A stretch of DNA of 64,000 nt from Rhodoferax sp. WC2427 (GCF_040822085.1 NZ_CP162006.1:2480001-2544000), one strand, 5' to 3'. Counted from the first letter of the stretch, positions 54,812-64,000 are shown. Notes: a model not told the origin generated them from the letters alone. Numbers and translations are program-made.

Positions 54812-56281
54812 CTATTCTGACCGGTAGTTAGGTGCTTCTTTGGTGATTTGCACGTCGTGTACATGGCTTTCGCGGATACCGGCTGAGGTAATTTCCACAA
54901 ATTCGGCTTTATTTTTCATATCGTCGATGGTGGCGCAACCGCAGTAGCCCATGCTGGCACGGATGCCGCCCGCCATTTGGAAAATGATGGAGACCATGGA
55001 TCCCTTGTACGGAACCCGGCCTTCGATGCCTTCGGGCACCAGCTTGTCGGCGTTGGGGTTCTCGGTGCTGACTTCCTGGAAGTAACGGTCGGCACTGCCT
55101 TGCTGCATGGCACCAATGCTGCCCATGCCCCGGTAGCTCTTGTAGCTACGGCCCTGGAACAGCACCACTTCGCCCGGTGCTTCTTCGGTACCGGCAAACA
55201 TGCCGCCCATCATCACGGTGCTGGCACCGGCTGCGATGGCCTTGGCAATGTCGCCGCTGTAGCGGATACCGCCATCGGCAATCAGGGGAATGCCGCTGCC
55301 CAGCAAGGCAGTGGCCACATTGTCAATGGCCATGATTTGCGGCACGCCCACGCCCGCCACGATGCGGGTGGTGCAAATGCTGCCCGGGCCGATGCCGACC
55401 TTGACCGCATCCGCACCGGCTTCGGCCAGCGCCAAAGCGGCAGCGCCGGTGGCGATGTTGCCGCCGATCACGTCAATGTGCGGGTAGTTTTGTTTGATCC
55501 AGCGCACGCGGTCGATCACGCCCTTGCTATGGCCATGGGCCGTGTCCACCACGATGGCATCCACACCGGCACGCACCAGGGCTTCGACACGTTCTTCGGT
55601 GCCCTCGCCCACGCCGACCGCCGCGCCCACGCGCAATTGGCCTTGGGCATCGCGCGCGGCGTTGGGGAAGCTGGTTTGCTTGGTGATGTCCTTGACGGTG
55701 ATCAGGCCCTTGAGCTCGAACGCGTCGTTGATGACCAGCAGGCGCTCCAGCTTGGATTTGTTCAGCAGCGCCTTGGCCTCGGCCAGCGATGCACCTTCCA
55801 TGACCGTGACCAGCTTTTCGCGCGGGGTCATGATCTGGCTGACGGGCACGTCGTAGCGGGTTTCAAAGCGCAGGTCGCGGCTGGTGACGATACCGACCAC
55901 CTTGCCGCCGTCGCACACCGGAAAACCGGAGATGCCGAGCTGGGCCGACATATCGATCACCTGGCGCACGGTGTGGCTGGGAGTGATGATGACGGGATCG
56001 CGCAGCACACCGGACTCGTAGCGTTTGACCTTGAGCACTTCAGCAGCTTGCTGCTTGGGTGTGAAGTTTTTGTGCACGATACCCATGCCGCCTTCCTGGG
56101 CCATGGCGATGGCCAGACGGGCTTCGGTGACGGTGTCCATGGCGGCAGACACCAGGGGCAGGTTCAGGGTGATGTTGCGGGAGAGGCGGGTCGCAAGAGA
56201 CGTGTCCTTGGGCAGGACTTGGGAGAACGCTGGCACCAACAACACATCGTCGAAAGTGAGCGCTTTTCCTAGCAGACGCAT
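54812..56281 (-). CDS. guaB: IMP dehydrogenase
   Basis: Rate-limiting NAD-dependent step from IMP to XMP. 489 residues with a CBS pair (about 95-205), the catalytic Cys in [15 protein letters not shown] near 305, the flap [19 protein letters not shown] and the C-terminal [11 protein letters not shown]. Start at 56281. Confidence 0.97.
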   Translation of the reverse strand: MRLLGKALTFDDVLLVPAFSQVLPKDTSLATRLSRNITLNLPLVSAAMDTVTEARLAIAMAQEGGMGIVHKNFTPKQQAAEVLKVKRYESGVLRDPVIITPSHTVRQVIDMSAQLGISGFPVCDGGKVVGIVTSRDLRFETRYDVPVSQIMTPREKLVTVMEGASLAEAKALLNKSKLERLLVINDAFELKGLITVKDITKQTSFPNAARDAQGQLRVGAAVGVGEGTEERVEALVRAGVDAIVVDTAHGHSKGVIDRVRWIKQNYPHIDVIGGNIATGAAALALAEAGADAVKVGIGPGSICTTRIVAGVGVPQIMAIDNVATALLGSGIPLIADGGIRYSGDIAKAIAAGASTVMMGGMFAGTEEAPGEVVLFQGRSYKSYRGMGSIGAMQQGSADRYFQEVSTENPNADKLVPEGIEGRVPYKGSMVSIIFQMAGGIRASMGYCGCATIDDMKNKAEFVEITSAGIRESHVHDVQITKEAPNYRSE

Positions 56282-56410
56282 ATAGAAAGCTCCAAAAGAC
56301 GGATTGTACTAGCCCGCGAGACCCAGCTTTTGTGTCACAGGCCCTCCGCAATTGCGTGCAGACCGGTCCAAAGCGTGCGAATCCGCACGTCCCACAGCTA
56401 AACTGCGGGC

Positions 56411-56899
56411 ATGAAACTGCACAAATTGCTTGTTATCGCCCTCGGGTGCGCGTGGTCATTGGGGGCACTGGCCCAGTGGCAGTGGATGGACAACAGCGGC
56501 AGAAAAGTATTCAGCGACCGCGGTCCGCCGCCCGACATTCCGGCAAAAAATATTTTGCGCCAGCCCGGTGGCGCGGCCAAAGCTGCGCCAGTGCCCGCGC
56601 CTGCCGCACCGGCTTCGGCGGCCTCTGCGCCCAAGGTCAGCGGCGTGGACAAGGCTTTGGAAGAAAAGAAAAAGCAGGCCGAAGCCACCGAAGCAGCCCA
56701 ACGCAAGGCCGAAGTGGACAAAAACGCCGCTGCCCAGGCCGAAAACTGCACCCGCGCCAAGCAGTCCAAGGCCAATTTCGATTCGGGCGTGCGCATTGCC
56801 CGCACCAATGACAAGGGCGAGCGCGAAATCCTCGACGATGCCGCCCGGGCCAGTGAATTGAAGCGCCTGCAGGACGTAATAAGCGCCGACTGCAAATAG
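56411..56899 (+). CDS. Exported DUF4124-type protein
   Basis: 162 residues. A signal peptide (1-21, LLVIALGCAWSLGALA) is followed by the short DUF4124 motif QWQWMDNSGRKVFSDRGPPPDIP, here seen as WQWMDNSGRKVFSDRGPP, then a Pro/Ala linker and a charged helix with two Cys. Function of the domain is not established. Convergent with rnfH. Confidence 0.8.
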   Translation: MKLHKLLVIALGCAWSLGALAQWQWMDNSGRKVFSDRGPPPDIPAKNILRQPGGAAKAAPVPAPAAPASAASAPKVSGVDKALEEKKKQAEATEAAQRKAEVDKNAAAQAENCTRAKQSKANFDSGVRIARTNDKGEREILDDAARASELKRLQDVISADCK

Positions 56900-56908
56900 C
56901 CGCAGCCT

Positions 56909-57253
56909 TCAGTAACCCGCCTTCGCCCCGGCCCGCTTCTTGGTGAACAGGCCGGCGCGGCCGGCGCCCTGGCGGGTAAAACGCGTGCGGCGGGCAACCT
57001 TGGGGTCAACGGTGAGGGGCCGGTACAGCTCCAACCGGTCACCATCGGCCAAAAGCTGGGTGTGCGGTGCCAATGCGCCCCACACCCCCGAGTCCAGTGC
57101 CAGCAGATCCGCCCCGGCAAAACTGGGCATCGCGCTGCAGGCCCGCAGGGCGTCTGCCACGCATGCCCCCTGGGACACGTCCACCTGCGCTTCGACCACC
57201 TGACCCGGTGCTAGCGCGCACACCACGGTGATGTGCAACGCCGTATCAACCAT
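56909..57253 (-). CDS. rnfH: RnfH-family ubiquitin-like protein
   Basis: 114 residues with the beta-grasp pattern of UPF0125/RnfH and the conserved DGDRLELYRPLTVDPK near residue 70. The C-terminus is a basic extension (RRTRFTRQGAGRAGLF). Overlaps ratA by 8 bases, the standard ratA-rnfH pair next to smpB. Confidence 0.92.
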   Translation of the reverse strand: MVDTALHITVVCALAPGQVVEAQVDVSQGACVADALRACSAMPSFAGADLLALDSGVWGALAPHTQLLADGDRLELYRPLTVDPKVARRTRFTRQGAGRAGLFTKKRAGAKAGY

Positions 57254-57695
57254 AGACCTGCTCGGCGCGCTTCACAAAGGCATCGACCAGGCTGCCCGCA
57301 ATGCGGTCGAACACCGGGCCCACCAACGCCGACAGCGCGATGTTGTCAAAGCCGTAGTTCAGCTGCAGATCGACCCGGCAGGCCCGCTGGCTGCCGTCAC
57401 CCACGGGGGTAAAGCCCCAGGTGCCGTCCAAATTGGAAAACGGGCCCTTGATGAGTTTCATCAGCACCTGGCGGCCTTCCGCACTGACCACATGGGTGTT
57501 GTGGGTAACAAACTTCTGGTGGATGCCGCCAAACGCAATGCCCACTTCGGCTGTCATGCCGTCGGATTCTTCGCTGAGCACGGCGGCGTGGTCGCACCAG
57601 GGCAGAAACTGCGGATACAGCGCGACTTGGGTGACCAGGGCGAACATTTCTTCGGCGCTGTACCAGATGAGGACGGACTTGTGGACGTTTTTCAT
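57246..57695 (-). CDS. ratA: RatA/Coq10-type START-domain protein
   Basis: 149 residues of the polyketide cyclase/START family. Visible are SVLIWYSAEEMFALV, YPQFLPWCDHAAVL and the C-terminal helix DRIAGSLVDAFVKRAEQVYG. E. coli RatA blocks 70S formation, while the related Coq10 proteins bind ubiquinone; which applies is not settled by sequence. The start at 57695 (MKNVHKSVL) is preferred over the longer frame. Confidence 0.92.
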   Translation of the reverse strand: MKNVHKSVLIWYSAEEMFALVTQVALYPQFLPWCDHAAVLSEESDGMTAEVGIAFGGIHQKFVTHNTHVVSAEGRQVLMKLIKGPFSNLDGTWGFTPVGDGSQRACRVDLQLNYGFDNIALSALVGPVFDRIAGSLVDAFVKRAEQVYG

Positions 57696-57811
57696 AGAAT
57701 GGAGGGCTGCGCGGGATTGTAGAACCTGCTCCCGCCCTCTTCTTCCACTTTCATGGACTCGGGCGCAGAGCACCCCGAGCCATGACAGTTGTCTCACGTT
57801 CATAGTACCTA

Positions 57812-58285
57812 ATGGCCAAAAAACCCGATCCCACCGCCCGCATTGCCGACAACAAAAAGGCCGCTTTCAACTACTTCTTCGAGGAGCGCATTGAGTGCGG
57901 CCTGGTGCTGGAAGGCTGGGAGGTCAAGTCACTGCGCGAAGGCAAGGTGCAGCTCACCGACGGCTACGTGGTGGTGCGCGCGGGCGAGCTGTTCCTGATC
58001 GGCTGCCAGATCCACCCGCTGAATTCGGCCTCCACCCACATCAGCCCGGACAAGGTCCGCACCAAGAAGCTGCTGCTGCACAAGGAGCAGATCAAGAAAA
58101 TGATCGTCAAGGTGGAGCAAAAAGGCTACACCCTGGTGCCGTTGAACCTGCACTGGAAGGCTGGCAAGATCAAATGCGAGATCGCCCTGGCCAAGGGCAA
58201 GGCCGAGCACGACAAGCGCGACACCATCAAGGACCGCGAAGGCAAACGCGAAGTGGAACGCGCCATGAAGTCACGCCAAAGATAG
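57812..58285 (+). CDS. smpB: SsrA-binding protein SmpB
   Basis: tmRNA partner in trans-translation. 157 residues with [36 protein letters not shown], and the basic C-terminal tail ([14 protein letters not shown]) that enters the decoding centre. Divergent from ratA. No ssrA gene was seen in the window. Confidence 0.96.
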   Translation: MAKKPDPTARIADNKKAAFNYFFEERIECGLVLEGWEVKSLREGKVQLTDGYVVVRAGELFLIGCQIHPLNSASTHISPDKVRTKKLLLHKEQIKKMIVKVEQKGYTLVPLNLHWKAGKIKCEIALAKGKAEHDKRDTIKDREGKREVERAMKSRQR

Positions 58286-58431
58286 GCGTTTGGGCACAGT
58301 CCATACACACTGGACCATAGCACCTACCGGTCGGCAAATTTTGCCTACAAATTTACATACAAAATCGCATACTGATGCGTTGCGAGGCTCACAATAAGTT
58401 ACATTGCGCTGCAATCTAACTTGGAGACTCC

Positions 58432-60024
58432 ATGCCATCCTTCCTCTCCAACCTCTCCGTCGCCAAGCGACTGGGCCTCGGTTTTGCCCTCGTTCTGGCT
58501 CTTTCCATCGCCATCATTGCAGTCGGCATCGCACGGCTGAATGCGGTGGAGGAGGCTGCGCAGTACATGGTGGCCAGCCCCATCAAAACCGAGCGCATCG
58601 TCAGCGACTGGTACCGCAACATCCACACCGGCGTGCGCCGGACCGGCGCCATTGCCAAGAGCAACGACCCCGCATTGACCGGCTTTTTTGCCGAAGACCA
58701 GGCCGCCTCGTCCAAGTCGTCCAGCGAATTCCAAAAGATGGTGGAAGCGTTGATGGATAGCGAGCAAGAAATGACCCTCTTCAAGCAGATATCGGACGAG
58801 CGCAAGGCCTATATCGTGGTGAGAGACAAGATTCTGGAGCTCAAAAAAGAAGGCAAGGGAGACGAAGCCAGCAATTTGCTCGACCAGCAATTCACGCCCG
58901 CCGCCAAACGCTACATGGGCAAGATGGAAGAGCTGCTGGCCTACGAGCGCCAAGACATCGACAGCCAAGCCAAGGGCATCCAGGACATCTTCACCACCAG
59001 CCGCAACCTGATGCTGCTGCTGGGCGGAGCCAGCCTGGTACTGAGCATCGTGATCGCCTGGCTGCTGTCGGGCTCCATCACCGGACCGTTGGCCCAGGCC
59101 AGCGCGGTGGCCCGCCAGGTGGCCTCGGGCGACCTGAGCGCCCGCATTGACAACCAGCGCACCGACGAACTTGGCGAACTCCTGTCCAGCCTGCAGAGCA
59201 TGCAGACCAGCCTGGTGCAGGTGGTGTCGAATGTGCGTTCCGGCTCGGAAAGCGTCTCCACCGCCAGTGCCGAAATTGCCGAAGGCAACAACGACCTGAG
59301 CGCCCGCACCGAAAGCCAGGCCAGTGCCCTGGAGCAAACCGCCGCCTCCATGGAAGAGCTCAGCTCCACCGTCACGCAAAACGCCGACAACGCCCGCCAG
59401 GCCAACCAGCTGGCCCTGAGCGCCTCCAGCGTCGCCGTCCAGGGCGGCCAGGTCGTGGGCCAGGTGGTCGAAACCATGAAGGGCATCAACGAATCCTCGC
59501 GCAAGATCTCGGACATCATCCAGGTGATCGACGGCATTGCCTTCCAAACCAACATCCTGGCGCTGAACGCCGCCGTGGAAGCCGCCCGTGCGGGCGAACA
59601 AGGCCGCGGATTCGCCGTGGTGGCCAGCGAAGTACGCAGCCTGGCCGGACGCTCGGCCCAGGCCGCCAAGGAAATCAAGAGCCTGATCGGTGCCAGCGTG
59701 GAGCGGGTTGAACAGGGCAGCGTGCTGGTGGACCAGGCTGGCGTAACCATGACCGAAGTGGTCAACTCCATCCGCCGGGTGACCGACATCATGGGCGAGA
59801 TCAGCGCCGCCAGCAACGAGCAGTCGCTGGGCGTGGCCCAGATAGGCGAAGCCGTGACCCAAATGGACCAGGCCACCCAGCAAAATGCCGCCCTGGTCGA
59901 GGAAATGGCCGCAGCCGCCAGCAGCCTGCGCAACCAGGCCCATGACCTGGTGCAGGTTGTCGCCGTGTTCAACCTGGGCGCCCAGGGGGGCCCGCAAAAT
60001 GTGCCACTGGGCATGCGCCGCTGA
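58432..60024 (+). CDS. Methyl-accepting chemotaxis protein
   Basis: 530-residue chemoreceptor with N-terminal span (about 11-33), a four-helix-bundle periplasmic domain (35-190), a second span (about 192-213), HAMP, and the signalling domain with [19 protein letters not shown] and [15 protein letters not shown]. Its signalling domain is close to that of the receptor at 3264-4817. Single gene, ligand unknown. Confidence 0.93.
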   Translation: MPSFLSNLSVAKRLGLGFALVLALSIAIIAVGIARLNAVEEAAQYMVASPIKTERIVSDWYRNIHTGVRRTGAIAKSNDPALTGFFAEDQAASSKSSSEFQKMVEALMDSEQEMTLFKQISDERKAYIVVRDKILELKKEGKGDEASNLLDQQFTPAAKRYMGKMEELLAYERQDIDSQAKGIQDIFTTSRNLMLLLGGASLVLSIVIAWLLSGSITGPLAQASAVARQVASGDLSARIDNQRTDELGELLSSLQSMQTSLVQVVSNVRSGSESVSTASAEIAEGNNDLSARTESQASALEQTAASMEELSSTVTQNADNARQANQLALSASSVAVQGGQVVGQVVETMKGINESSRKISDIIQVIDGIAFQTNILALNAAVEAARAGEQGRGFAVVASEVRSLAGRSAQAAKEIKSLIGASVERVEQGSVLVDQAGVTMTEVVNSIRRVTDIMGEISAASNEQSLGVAQIGEAVTQMDQATQQNAALVEEMAAAASSLRNQAHDLVQVVAVFNLGAQGGPQNVPLGMRR

Positions 60025-60060
60025 GCGGGAACCTTTCCACGCGCCCGGTATCATCGTCCT

Positions 60061-60450
60061 ATGCGCCGCTTTTTCCTCATCCTCATGATTGCCCTGCTGC
60101 CCTTGCGCGGCTGGGCGGGCGAGGTGATGGCGATGGACATATTGGCGCAACATGCGCCTGCTATACAAAAAGTAGCTGCTCACGCTCACCACACGGTCGA
60201 AAGCAGCACTTTTGATATGGAAATGCAGGCCGACTGCCACGGCGCTGCGGAAGCGGCGCATTCGGATGCCGATGCCAGTACCTCCCACTGCGGCACCTGC
60301 CCGCTGTGCCAGATGTGCCACACCGTGGCGGCCCCCGCGCCTTTCTTCGCGATACCCACCCCCTGGCTGCCCCATGCGCAGCCCACCACCGGCCCCGCCC
60401 GGTTTGCCAGCGCGCCTGCCGCGTTTGCGCTGAAACCACCGATTTCCTGA
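60061..60450 (+). CDS. Exported His/Cys-rich protein, DUF2946-like
   Basis: 129 residues with a signal peptide (1-19). The mature part has His-rich stretches and a Cys cluster (SHCGTCPLCQMCHT) that could bind copper. It heads a copper-handling cluster. Residues 30-44 come from a degenerate dispersed repeat. Metal binding is an inference from composition and neighbours. Confidence 0.65.
   Translation: MRRFFLILMIALLPLRGWAGEVMAMDILAQHAPAIQKVAAHAHHTVESSTFDMEMQADCHGAAEAAHSDADASTSHCGTCPLCQMCHTVAAPAPFFAIPTPWLPHAQPTTGPARFASAPAAFALKPPIS
60148..60193 (-). repeat. Degenerate dispersed repeat inside the DUF2946-like gene
   Basis: On the - strand GAGCGTGAGCAGCTACTTT matches the right half of the repeat; the left half is eroded. 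It is translated in frame. Confidence 0.5.
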
Positions 60451-60530
60451 ACGCCCTAGCCGTAGTCCGTCTGCAATCTGCCTGAACCGGCGGTATTGCG
60501 GATACCGCTTGCACCGTTCAGGAGAGCATT

Positions 60531-61418
60531 TTGAAAACCATTCTTGTCAGCGCCAGTGTGCTGCTGTGCTTCGCTGCGTGCGCGCAGAGTCCCGCCTGGC
60601 CTTACCGCTCGGTATTTGCCGACCCCCCTGCCGGGGTGGAAAACCAGCCGCTGGACTGGAAACGCGCCAACGCCGACGTAGGCCAGTTCCCCCGCGGCCA
60701 TGCGGATGTCCTCAAGTGGGAGCAGGCCCATCCACCCTCTGTGCCCATCGGGGCCGCCACCCTCCCCGTCTTAGGCCGCGAGGATGCCGTCGCCACTGCC
60801 CGCCAAAACTATCCCACCCAGCCCGCGGCAGAGGTGCGCAAAGCCTGGATCCAGGCCGTTGGCGCCCAGCAAAGCGCCGTGTACCTGCGCGACGTGCAAC
60901 AGGCTGCCGAAGCCGGGGCCGAGCTGGCCCGGCGCATGGCACAAGTGGGCAATTGGAGCCGCATGGAGCAGGCCCGCGAGCAGCTGCTGCTGGCCGATGC
61001 CTCGGCGCAACTTGCCCGCGCGCACAACGCCGCCTTCAGCGCCCGCGAAAAGCTCATCCGCCTGGTGCGCCCGGAAGGCGGGCCCACCGGCTTTGCGCTG
61101 CCAGACCGCCTGCCCGACCTGCCCCGCGCCACCGATCTGCACGAGCTGCCCGCCCAGGCCCGGTCCGAGGCGCGCGAGGCCTACTTTGCCTACCGCACGG
61201 CGTTGGATCTGGCCGTGCACTACCGCGACGAGATCGTGCCGCTGCGCAAGTTCATTCTGGATGAGCTGGTGCTGCGCTACAGCGGCATGCTGGCCAGCGT
61301 GTGGGAACTGCTGGCCGAAACCCGCCAGCACAGTGAAAGCATCAACAGCGCTATGGAAGCCCAGCGCGACTTCTGGCTGGCCGACGCCGATTTGCAAACC
61401 GCTCTTCAAGGAAATTGA
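60531..61418 (+). CDS. TolC-like outer-membrane factor fragment or short paralogue
   Basis: 295 residues. A signal peptide with a Cys at 16 (VLLCFAACAQ) suggests a lipoprotein. The helical body resembles the coiled-coil hairpins of TolC-family proteins (WSRMEQAREQLLLADASAQLARA, seen here in part as QLLLADASAQLARA), but it is about 130 residues shorter than usual and lacks one repeat. No stop or frameshift indicates recent damage. It ends one base before the multicopper oxidase gene, so the two are one operon. Confidence 0.7.
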   Translation: MKTILVSASVLLCFAACAQSPAWPYRSVFADPPAGVENQPLDWKRANADVGQFPRGHADVLKWEQAHPPSVPIGAATLPVLGREDAVATARQNYPTQPAAEVRKAWIQAVGAQQSAVYLRDVQQAAEAGAELARRMAQVGNWSRMEQAREQLLLADASAQLARAHNAAFSAREKLIRLVRPEGGPTGFALPDRLPDLPRATDLHELPAQARSEAREAYFAYRTALDLAVHYRDEIVPLRKFILDELVLRYSGMLASVWELLAETRQHSESINSAMEAQRDFWLADADLQTALQGN

Positions 61419-61419
61419 T

Positions 61420-62796
61420 ATGGACCGCAGAACCTTTTTCGGCGGCGCGGCCCTCTCCGCCGTAGCGGCCGCCAGCGTCAGCAAAGTCGCCCTGGCCGCC
61501 CTGCCCGAGCCGGTGATCGCCACCACCCCCGCCACCGCCCCGCCGCTGGTGCCGCCCAGCGGCCGCCCCTACAACCCAGTGGTCACCCTCAACGGCTGGA
61601 CCTGCCCCTGGCGGATGAACGCCGGGGTGAAAGAGTTCCACCTGGTGGCCGAGCCGGTGGTGCGCGAAATCGCCCCCGGCATGCAGGCCACCTTGTGGGG
61701 CTACAACGGCCAGTCGCCCGGCCCCACCATCGAGGTGGTGGAAGGCGACCGCGTGCGCATCTTCGTCACCAACCGCCTGCCGGAGCACACCACCATCCAC
61801 TGGCACGGCCAGCGCCTGCCCAATGGCATGGACGGTGTGGGCGGGCTCACGCAGCCACAGATCCCGGTGGGCAAGACTTTCGTCTATGAATTCGTGGCGC
61901 GCCGCCCCGGCACCTTCATGTACCACCCGCACGCCGATGAAATGGTGCAAATGGCCATGGGCATGATGGGCTTCTGGGTGACGCACCCCAGGCTTAAAAC
62001 CCCCGCCATTGCCGAAGTCCAGCGCGACTTCTGCTTTTTGCTCAATGCCTACGACATCAGCCCCGGCAGCACCACGCCCCGGCCCAACACCATGCTGGAC
62101 CAGAACCTGTGGACCTGGAACAGCCGGGCCTTCCCCGGCATTGACACGCTCAACGTGCGCCAGGGCGACCGGGTGCGCATCCGCGTGGGCAACCTCACCA
62201 TTACCAACCACCCGATCCACCTGCATGGGCACGAATTCGTGGTCACCGGCACCGACGGCGGCCCGGTCCCCATCAGCGCCCGCTGGCCCGAGGTCACCAC
62301 CGACATCGCGGTGGGCCAGATGCGGCAGATCGAATTTGTGGCCGATGAACCCGGCGACTGGGCCCTGCACTGCCACAAAAGCCACCACACCATGAACCCC
62401 ATGGGCCACAGCGTGCCCAACATGGTCGGCGTGGACCACCGCGGCCTGGTGCAAAAAATCCAGAAACTGGTGCCCGACTACATGCTGATGGGTGAGCGCG
62501 GCATGGCCGACATGGGCGAGATGCAAATGCCCATCCCCGACCAGACCCTGCCCATGATGACCGGCACCGGCCCCTATGGCCCGGTCGAGATGGGCGGCAT
62601 GTTCACCACCCTGAAGGTACGCAGGGACCAGCAGCCGGGCGACTACCGCGACCCCGGCGCCTACCCGCAACCACCGGGCACACGGGCGTTTGAATGGACC
62701 GGCAGCCTGACCGAGCCCGAACGCCCCGCCGCCGCGGTGCCCGCCGAGGCCCTGCAAGTGCGCAAGCCGGGCGCTGACCCACACCATGGCCACTAA
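61420..62796 (+). CDS. Multicopper oxidase, exported by Tat
   Basis: 458 residues. The N-terminus MDRRTFFGGAALSAVAAASV is a twin-arginine signal. Copper motifs are present: TIHWHG, MYHPHADE, NHPIHLHGHEF and the type 1/type 3 block LHCHKSHHTMNPM with its Cys. The region after the last motif is Met-rich (GMADMGEMQMPIPDQTLPMM), as in copper-tolerance oxidases. Probably oxidises Cu(I) in the periplasm. Start at 61420. Confidence 0.93.
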   Translation: MDRRTFFGGAALSAVAAASVSKVALAALPEPVIATTPATAPPLVPPSGRPYNPVVTLNGWTCPWRMNAGVKEFHLVAEPVVREIAPGMQATLWGYNGQSPGPTIEVVEGDRVRIFVTNRLPEHTTIHWHGQRLPNGMDGVGGLTQPQIPVGKTFVYEFVARRPGTFMYHPHADEMVQMAMGMMGFWVTHPRLKTPAIAEVQRDFCFLLNAYDISPGSTTPRPNTMLDQNLWTWNSRAFPGIDTLNVRQGDRVRIRVGNLTITNHPIHLHGHEFVVTGTDGGPVPISARWPEVTTDIAVGQMRQIEFVADEPGDWALHCHKSHHTMNPMGHSVPNMVGVDHRGLVQKIQKLVPDYMLMGERGMADMGEMQMPIPDQTLPMMTGTGPYGPVEMGGMFTTLKVRRDQQPGDYRDPGAYPQPPGTRAFEWTGSLTEPERPAAAVPAEALQVRKPGADPHHGH

Positions 62797-62824
62797 GGCC
62801 ACTAAGGCCATCGAGGCCTATTAC

Positions 62825-62878
62825 TCTCAAATTTATAGCTGCTCACGCCCATGGAATGGGCACGAGAGCCCGATTTTC
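62825..62878 (-). repeat. Dispersed hairpin repeat in the copper cluster
   Basis: Reverse copy: on the - strand CTCTCGTGCCCAT, TCC, ATGGGCGTGAGCAGC. The inner stem is GCCCAT/ATGGGC, changed on both sides relative to the usual GCTTAT/ATCAGC yet still paired. Confidence 0.85.
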
Positions 62879-62906
62879 TTTAAATCTTGAACCCTGAACA
62901 AACACC

Positions 62907-63401
62907 ATGCAAAAAACCACCCTGTCCCTGATCGCCGCCCTCCTTGCCACCACCAGCGCCCTGGCCTGGGCCCACGGAGATGCCACCCACGCCAAAGCCA
63001 GCGGGCCCGTCAAACTGGAACAAAAAGCCTGGGGCATCGCGGGCAACCCGAAAAAGGTCAACCGCACCATCACCTTCACCATGACCGATGCCATGCGCTT
63101 CGACCCCAGCCAGATCACGGTCAAGCAAGGCGAAACCATCCGCTTCGTCATCCAAAACGGCGGCGGCATGCTGCACGAAATGGTCATCGGCACCCCCCAG
63201 GACCTGGACGCGCACGCCGCGCTGATGCTCCAGTTTCCCACCATGGAGCACGACGAGCCCTACATGGCCCACGTGGGCGCAGGCAAAACCAGCGAGATCG
63301 TCTGGAACTTCAACCAGGCCGGCAGCTTTGACTATGCCTGCCTGATCGCCGGGCATTACCAGGCCGGCATGCGCGGCAAGATCACCGTCGCGGCCCAATA
63401 A
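62907..63401 (+). CDS. Periplasmic cupredoxin
   Basis: 164 residues with signal peptide (1-22, cleavage AWA-HG). A type 1 copper site is complete: His90 in MLHEMVIG, Cys145, His150 and Met155 in YACLIAGHYQAGM. The mature N-terminus HGDATHAK may be an extra metal site. Likely a periplasmic copper carrier or electron partner of the oxidase upstream. Confidence 0.9.
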   Translation: MQKTTLSLIAALLATTSALAWAHGDATHAKASGPVKLEQKAWGIAGNPKKVNRTITFTMTDAMRFDPSQITVKQGETIRFVIQNGGGMLHEMVIGTPQDLDAHAALMLQFPTMEHDEPYMAHVGAGKTSEIVWNFNQAGSFDYACLIAGHYQAGMRGKITVAAQ

Positions 63402-63416
63402 ACCCCAGGAACCACC

Positions 63417-63716
63417 ATGCGCACCATCACCACCGCTCTCACAGCCCTCGCCATCGCCGCCATTGGCACAGCCGCCCTGGCCCAGGCCACCCTGCCCTAC
63501 ACCGACGGCGAAGTCCGCAAAGTCGACCTGTCGGCCCAGAAAATCACCCTGAAACACGGCGAAATCAAGAACCTGGACATGCCGCCCATGAGCATGGTGT
63601 TCCAGGTCAAAAGCCCGGCTCTGCTGGAGAAAGTCAAAGCCGGAGACAAGGTGAAGTTCACCGCCGAGCAGATCAACGGCGCGCTGGTCGTCACCGATCT
63701 GCTACCCGCGCCCTAG
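63417..63716 (+). CDS. CusF-like periplasmic copper-binding protein
   Basis: 99 residues with signal peptide (1-22). The CusF pattern is present: KITLKHGEI (His) and LDMPPMSMVF with two Met ligands; the Trp that stacks on copper in E. coli CusF is Met here. 15 bp after the cupredoxin stop. Acts as a copper chaperone in the family. Confidence 0.9.
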   Translation: MRTITTALTALAIAAIGTAALAQATLPYTDGEVRKVDLSAQKITLKHGEIKNLDMPPMSMVFQVKSPALLEKVKAGDKVKFTAEQINGALVVTDLLPAP

Positions 63717-64000
63717 TGCACATCCGCTGCCAGCGTCTCGATGATCGGGCACGGCAGCTCCTTGCCCGTGTGTTCGCAGCTGTCGATCAGATGCGACAGC
63801 GCCTGCTGCATGCGCTGCAGGTCGGCCAGCCGGGTGCGGATCTCTTCCAGCCGCTGGCTGGCGATCTGGCGGATCGACGGGCGGTCCAGACCGTCCTCCA
63901 GCGACAGCAGCTCGGCCACCTCGCCCAGCGAAAAGCCCAGCTCTTGCGCGCGCTTGATGAAGCGGATGCGCTGGCCCAGCGCCACCGGGTAGTACCGGTA
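63713..64000 (-). CDS. MerR-family metal-responsive regulator (partial)
   Basis: The last 95 residues of a gene that continues past the right edge. Visible are the end of the winged helix and linker (QRIRFIKRAQELGFSLGEVAELL), quoted here as RIRFIKRAQELGFSLGEV, the dimerisation helix, and a metal-binding loop CEHTGKELPCPIIETL with two Cys. It overlaps the CusF-like gene's end by 4 bases and is convergent to it. A copper- or other soft-metal-responsive role is likely. Confidence 0.85.
   Translation of the reverse strand, partial: YRYYPVALGQRIRFIKRAQELGFSLGEVAELLSLEDGLDRPSIRQIASQRLEEIRTRLADLQRMQQALSHLIDSCEHTGKELPCPIIETLAADVH

Overview
The window is a high-GC stretch of bacterial chromosome. Gene content and protein sequences (waaC-waaA, dnaE, edd-eda, aat-bpt, clpS-clpA, guaB-guaA, smpB-ratA-rnfH) point to a betaproteobacterium of the family Comamonadaceae, probably Rhodoferax-like; the genus is an inference from protein style, not a search result. 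No rRNA or tRNA gene was seen.

Layout. 0-8.5 kb: lipopolysaccharide core genes waaC-waaA, trhO, a chemoreceptor and dnaE. 8.7-17.65 kb: an 8,931-bp integrated element bounded by two dif-like Xer recombination sites. It carries a P2-gpA/PM2-P12-type HUH replication initiator, a tightly overlapping minus-strand operon of mostly unrecognised proteins (two with collagen-like Gly-X-Y tracts), an endolysin/holin/spanin-like lysis cassette, two short genes at the left end and a non-coding hub with four iterons at an exact 43-bp period. No integrase, terminase, tail gene or Zot-type or other P-loop ATPase was found. It looks like a complete, Xer-integrated small-genome lytic phage of a type I cannot assign, and it is the best candidate here for an undescribed system.

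17.8-30 kb: a CHASE-PAS-GGDEF-EAL protein, a TAXI-type binding protein, ettA, a DEAD-box helicase with a glycine-rich tail, gloA, a metacaspase and edd-eda with a HexR-like operator. 30-41 kb: pdxH, the aat-bpt aminoacyl-tRNA protein transferase operon, an IclR regulator, a penicillin-binding-protein-type endopeptidase, a ParA-like ATPase, clpS-clpA (the reader and protease of the N-degrons that Aat and Bpt write), an EAL-CBS-GGDEF protein and a histone-H1-like protein. 41-49 kb: sixA-ppk, a PilZ protein, a cyclase-FHA protein, ldcA, a tadA-hydrolase fusion and tag. 49.5-60 kb: a GT-C-like membrane protein and a GT2-GtrA glycosyltransferase, guaA-kbp-guaB, ratA-rnfH, smpB and a second chemoreceptor. 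60-64 kb: a copper-handling cluster (DUF2946-like, TolC-like, multicopper oxidase, cupredoxin, CusF-like, MerR-type regulator).

Two window-wide patterns stand out. First, FtsK-orienting GGGNAGGG octamers lie on the + strand left of the element, and the copies found inside and right of it are on the - strand, which places the replication terminus at the element. Second, a short hairpin-forming repeat of about 55 bp occurs about eleven times outside the element and never inside it. At least three copies are translated in frame within conserved genes (waaA, ldcA and a degenerate copy in waaC).
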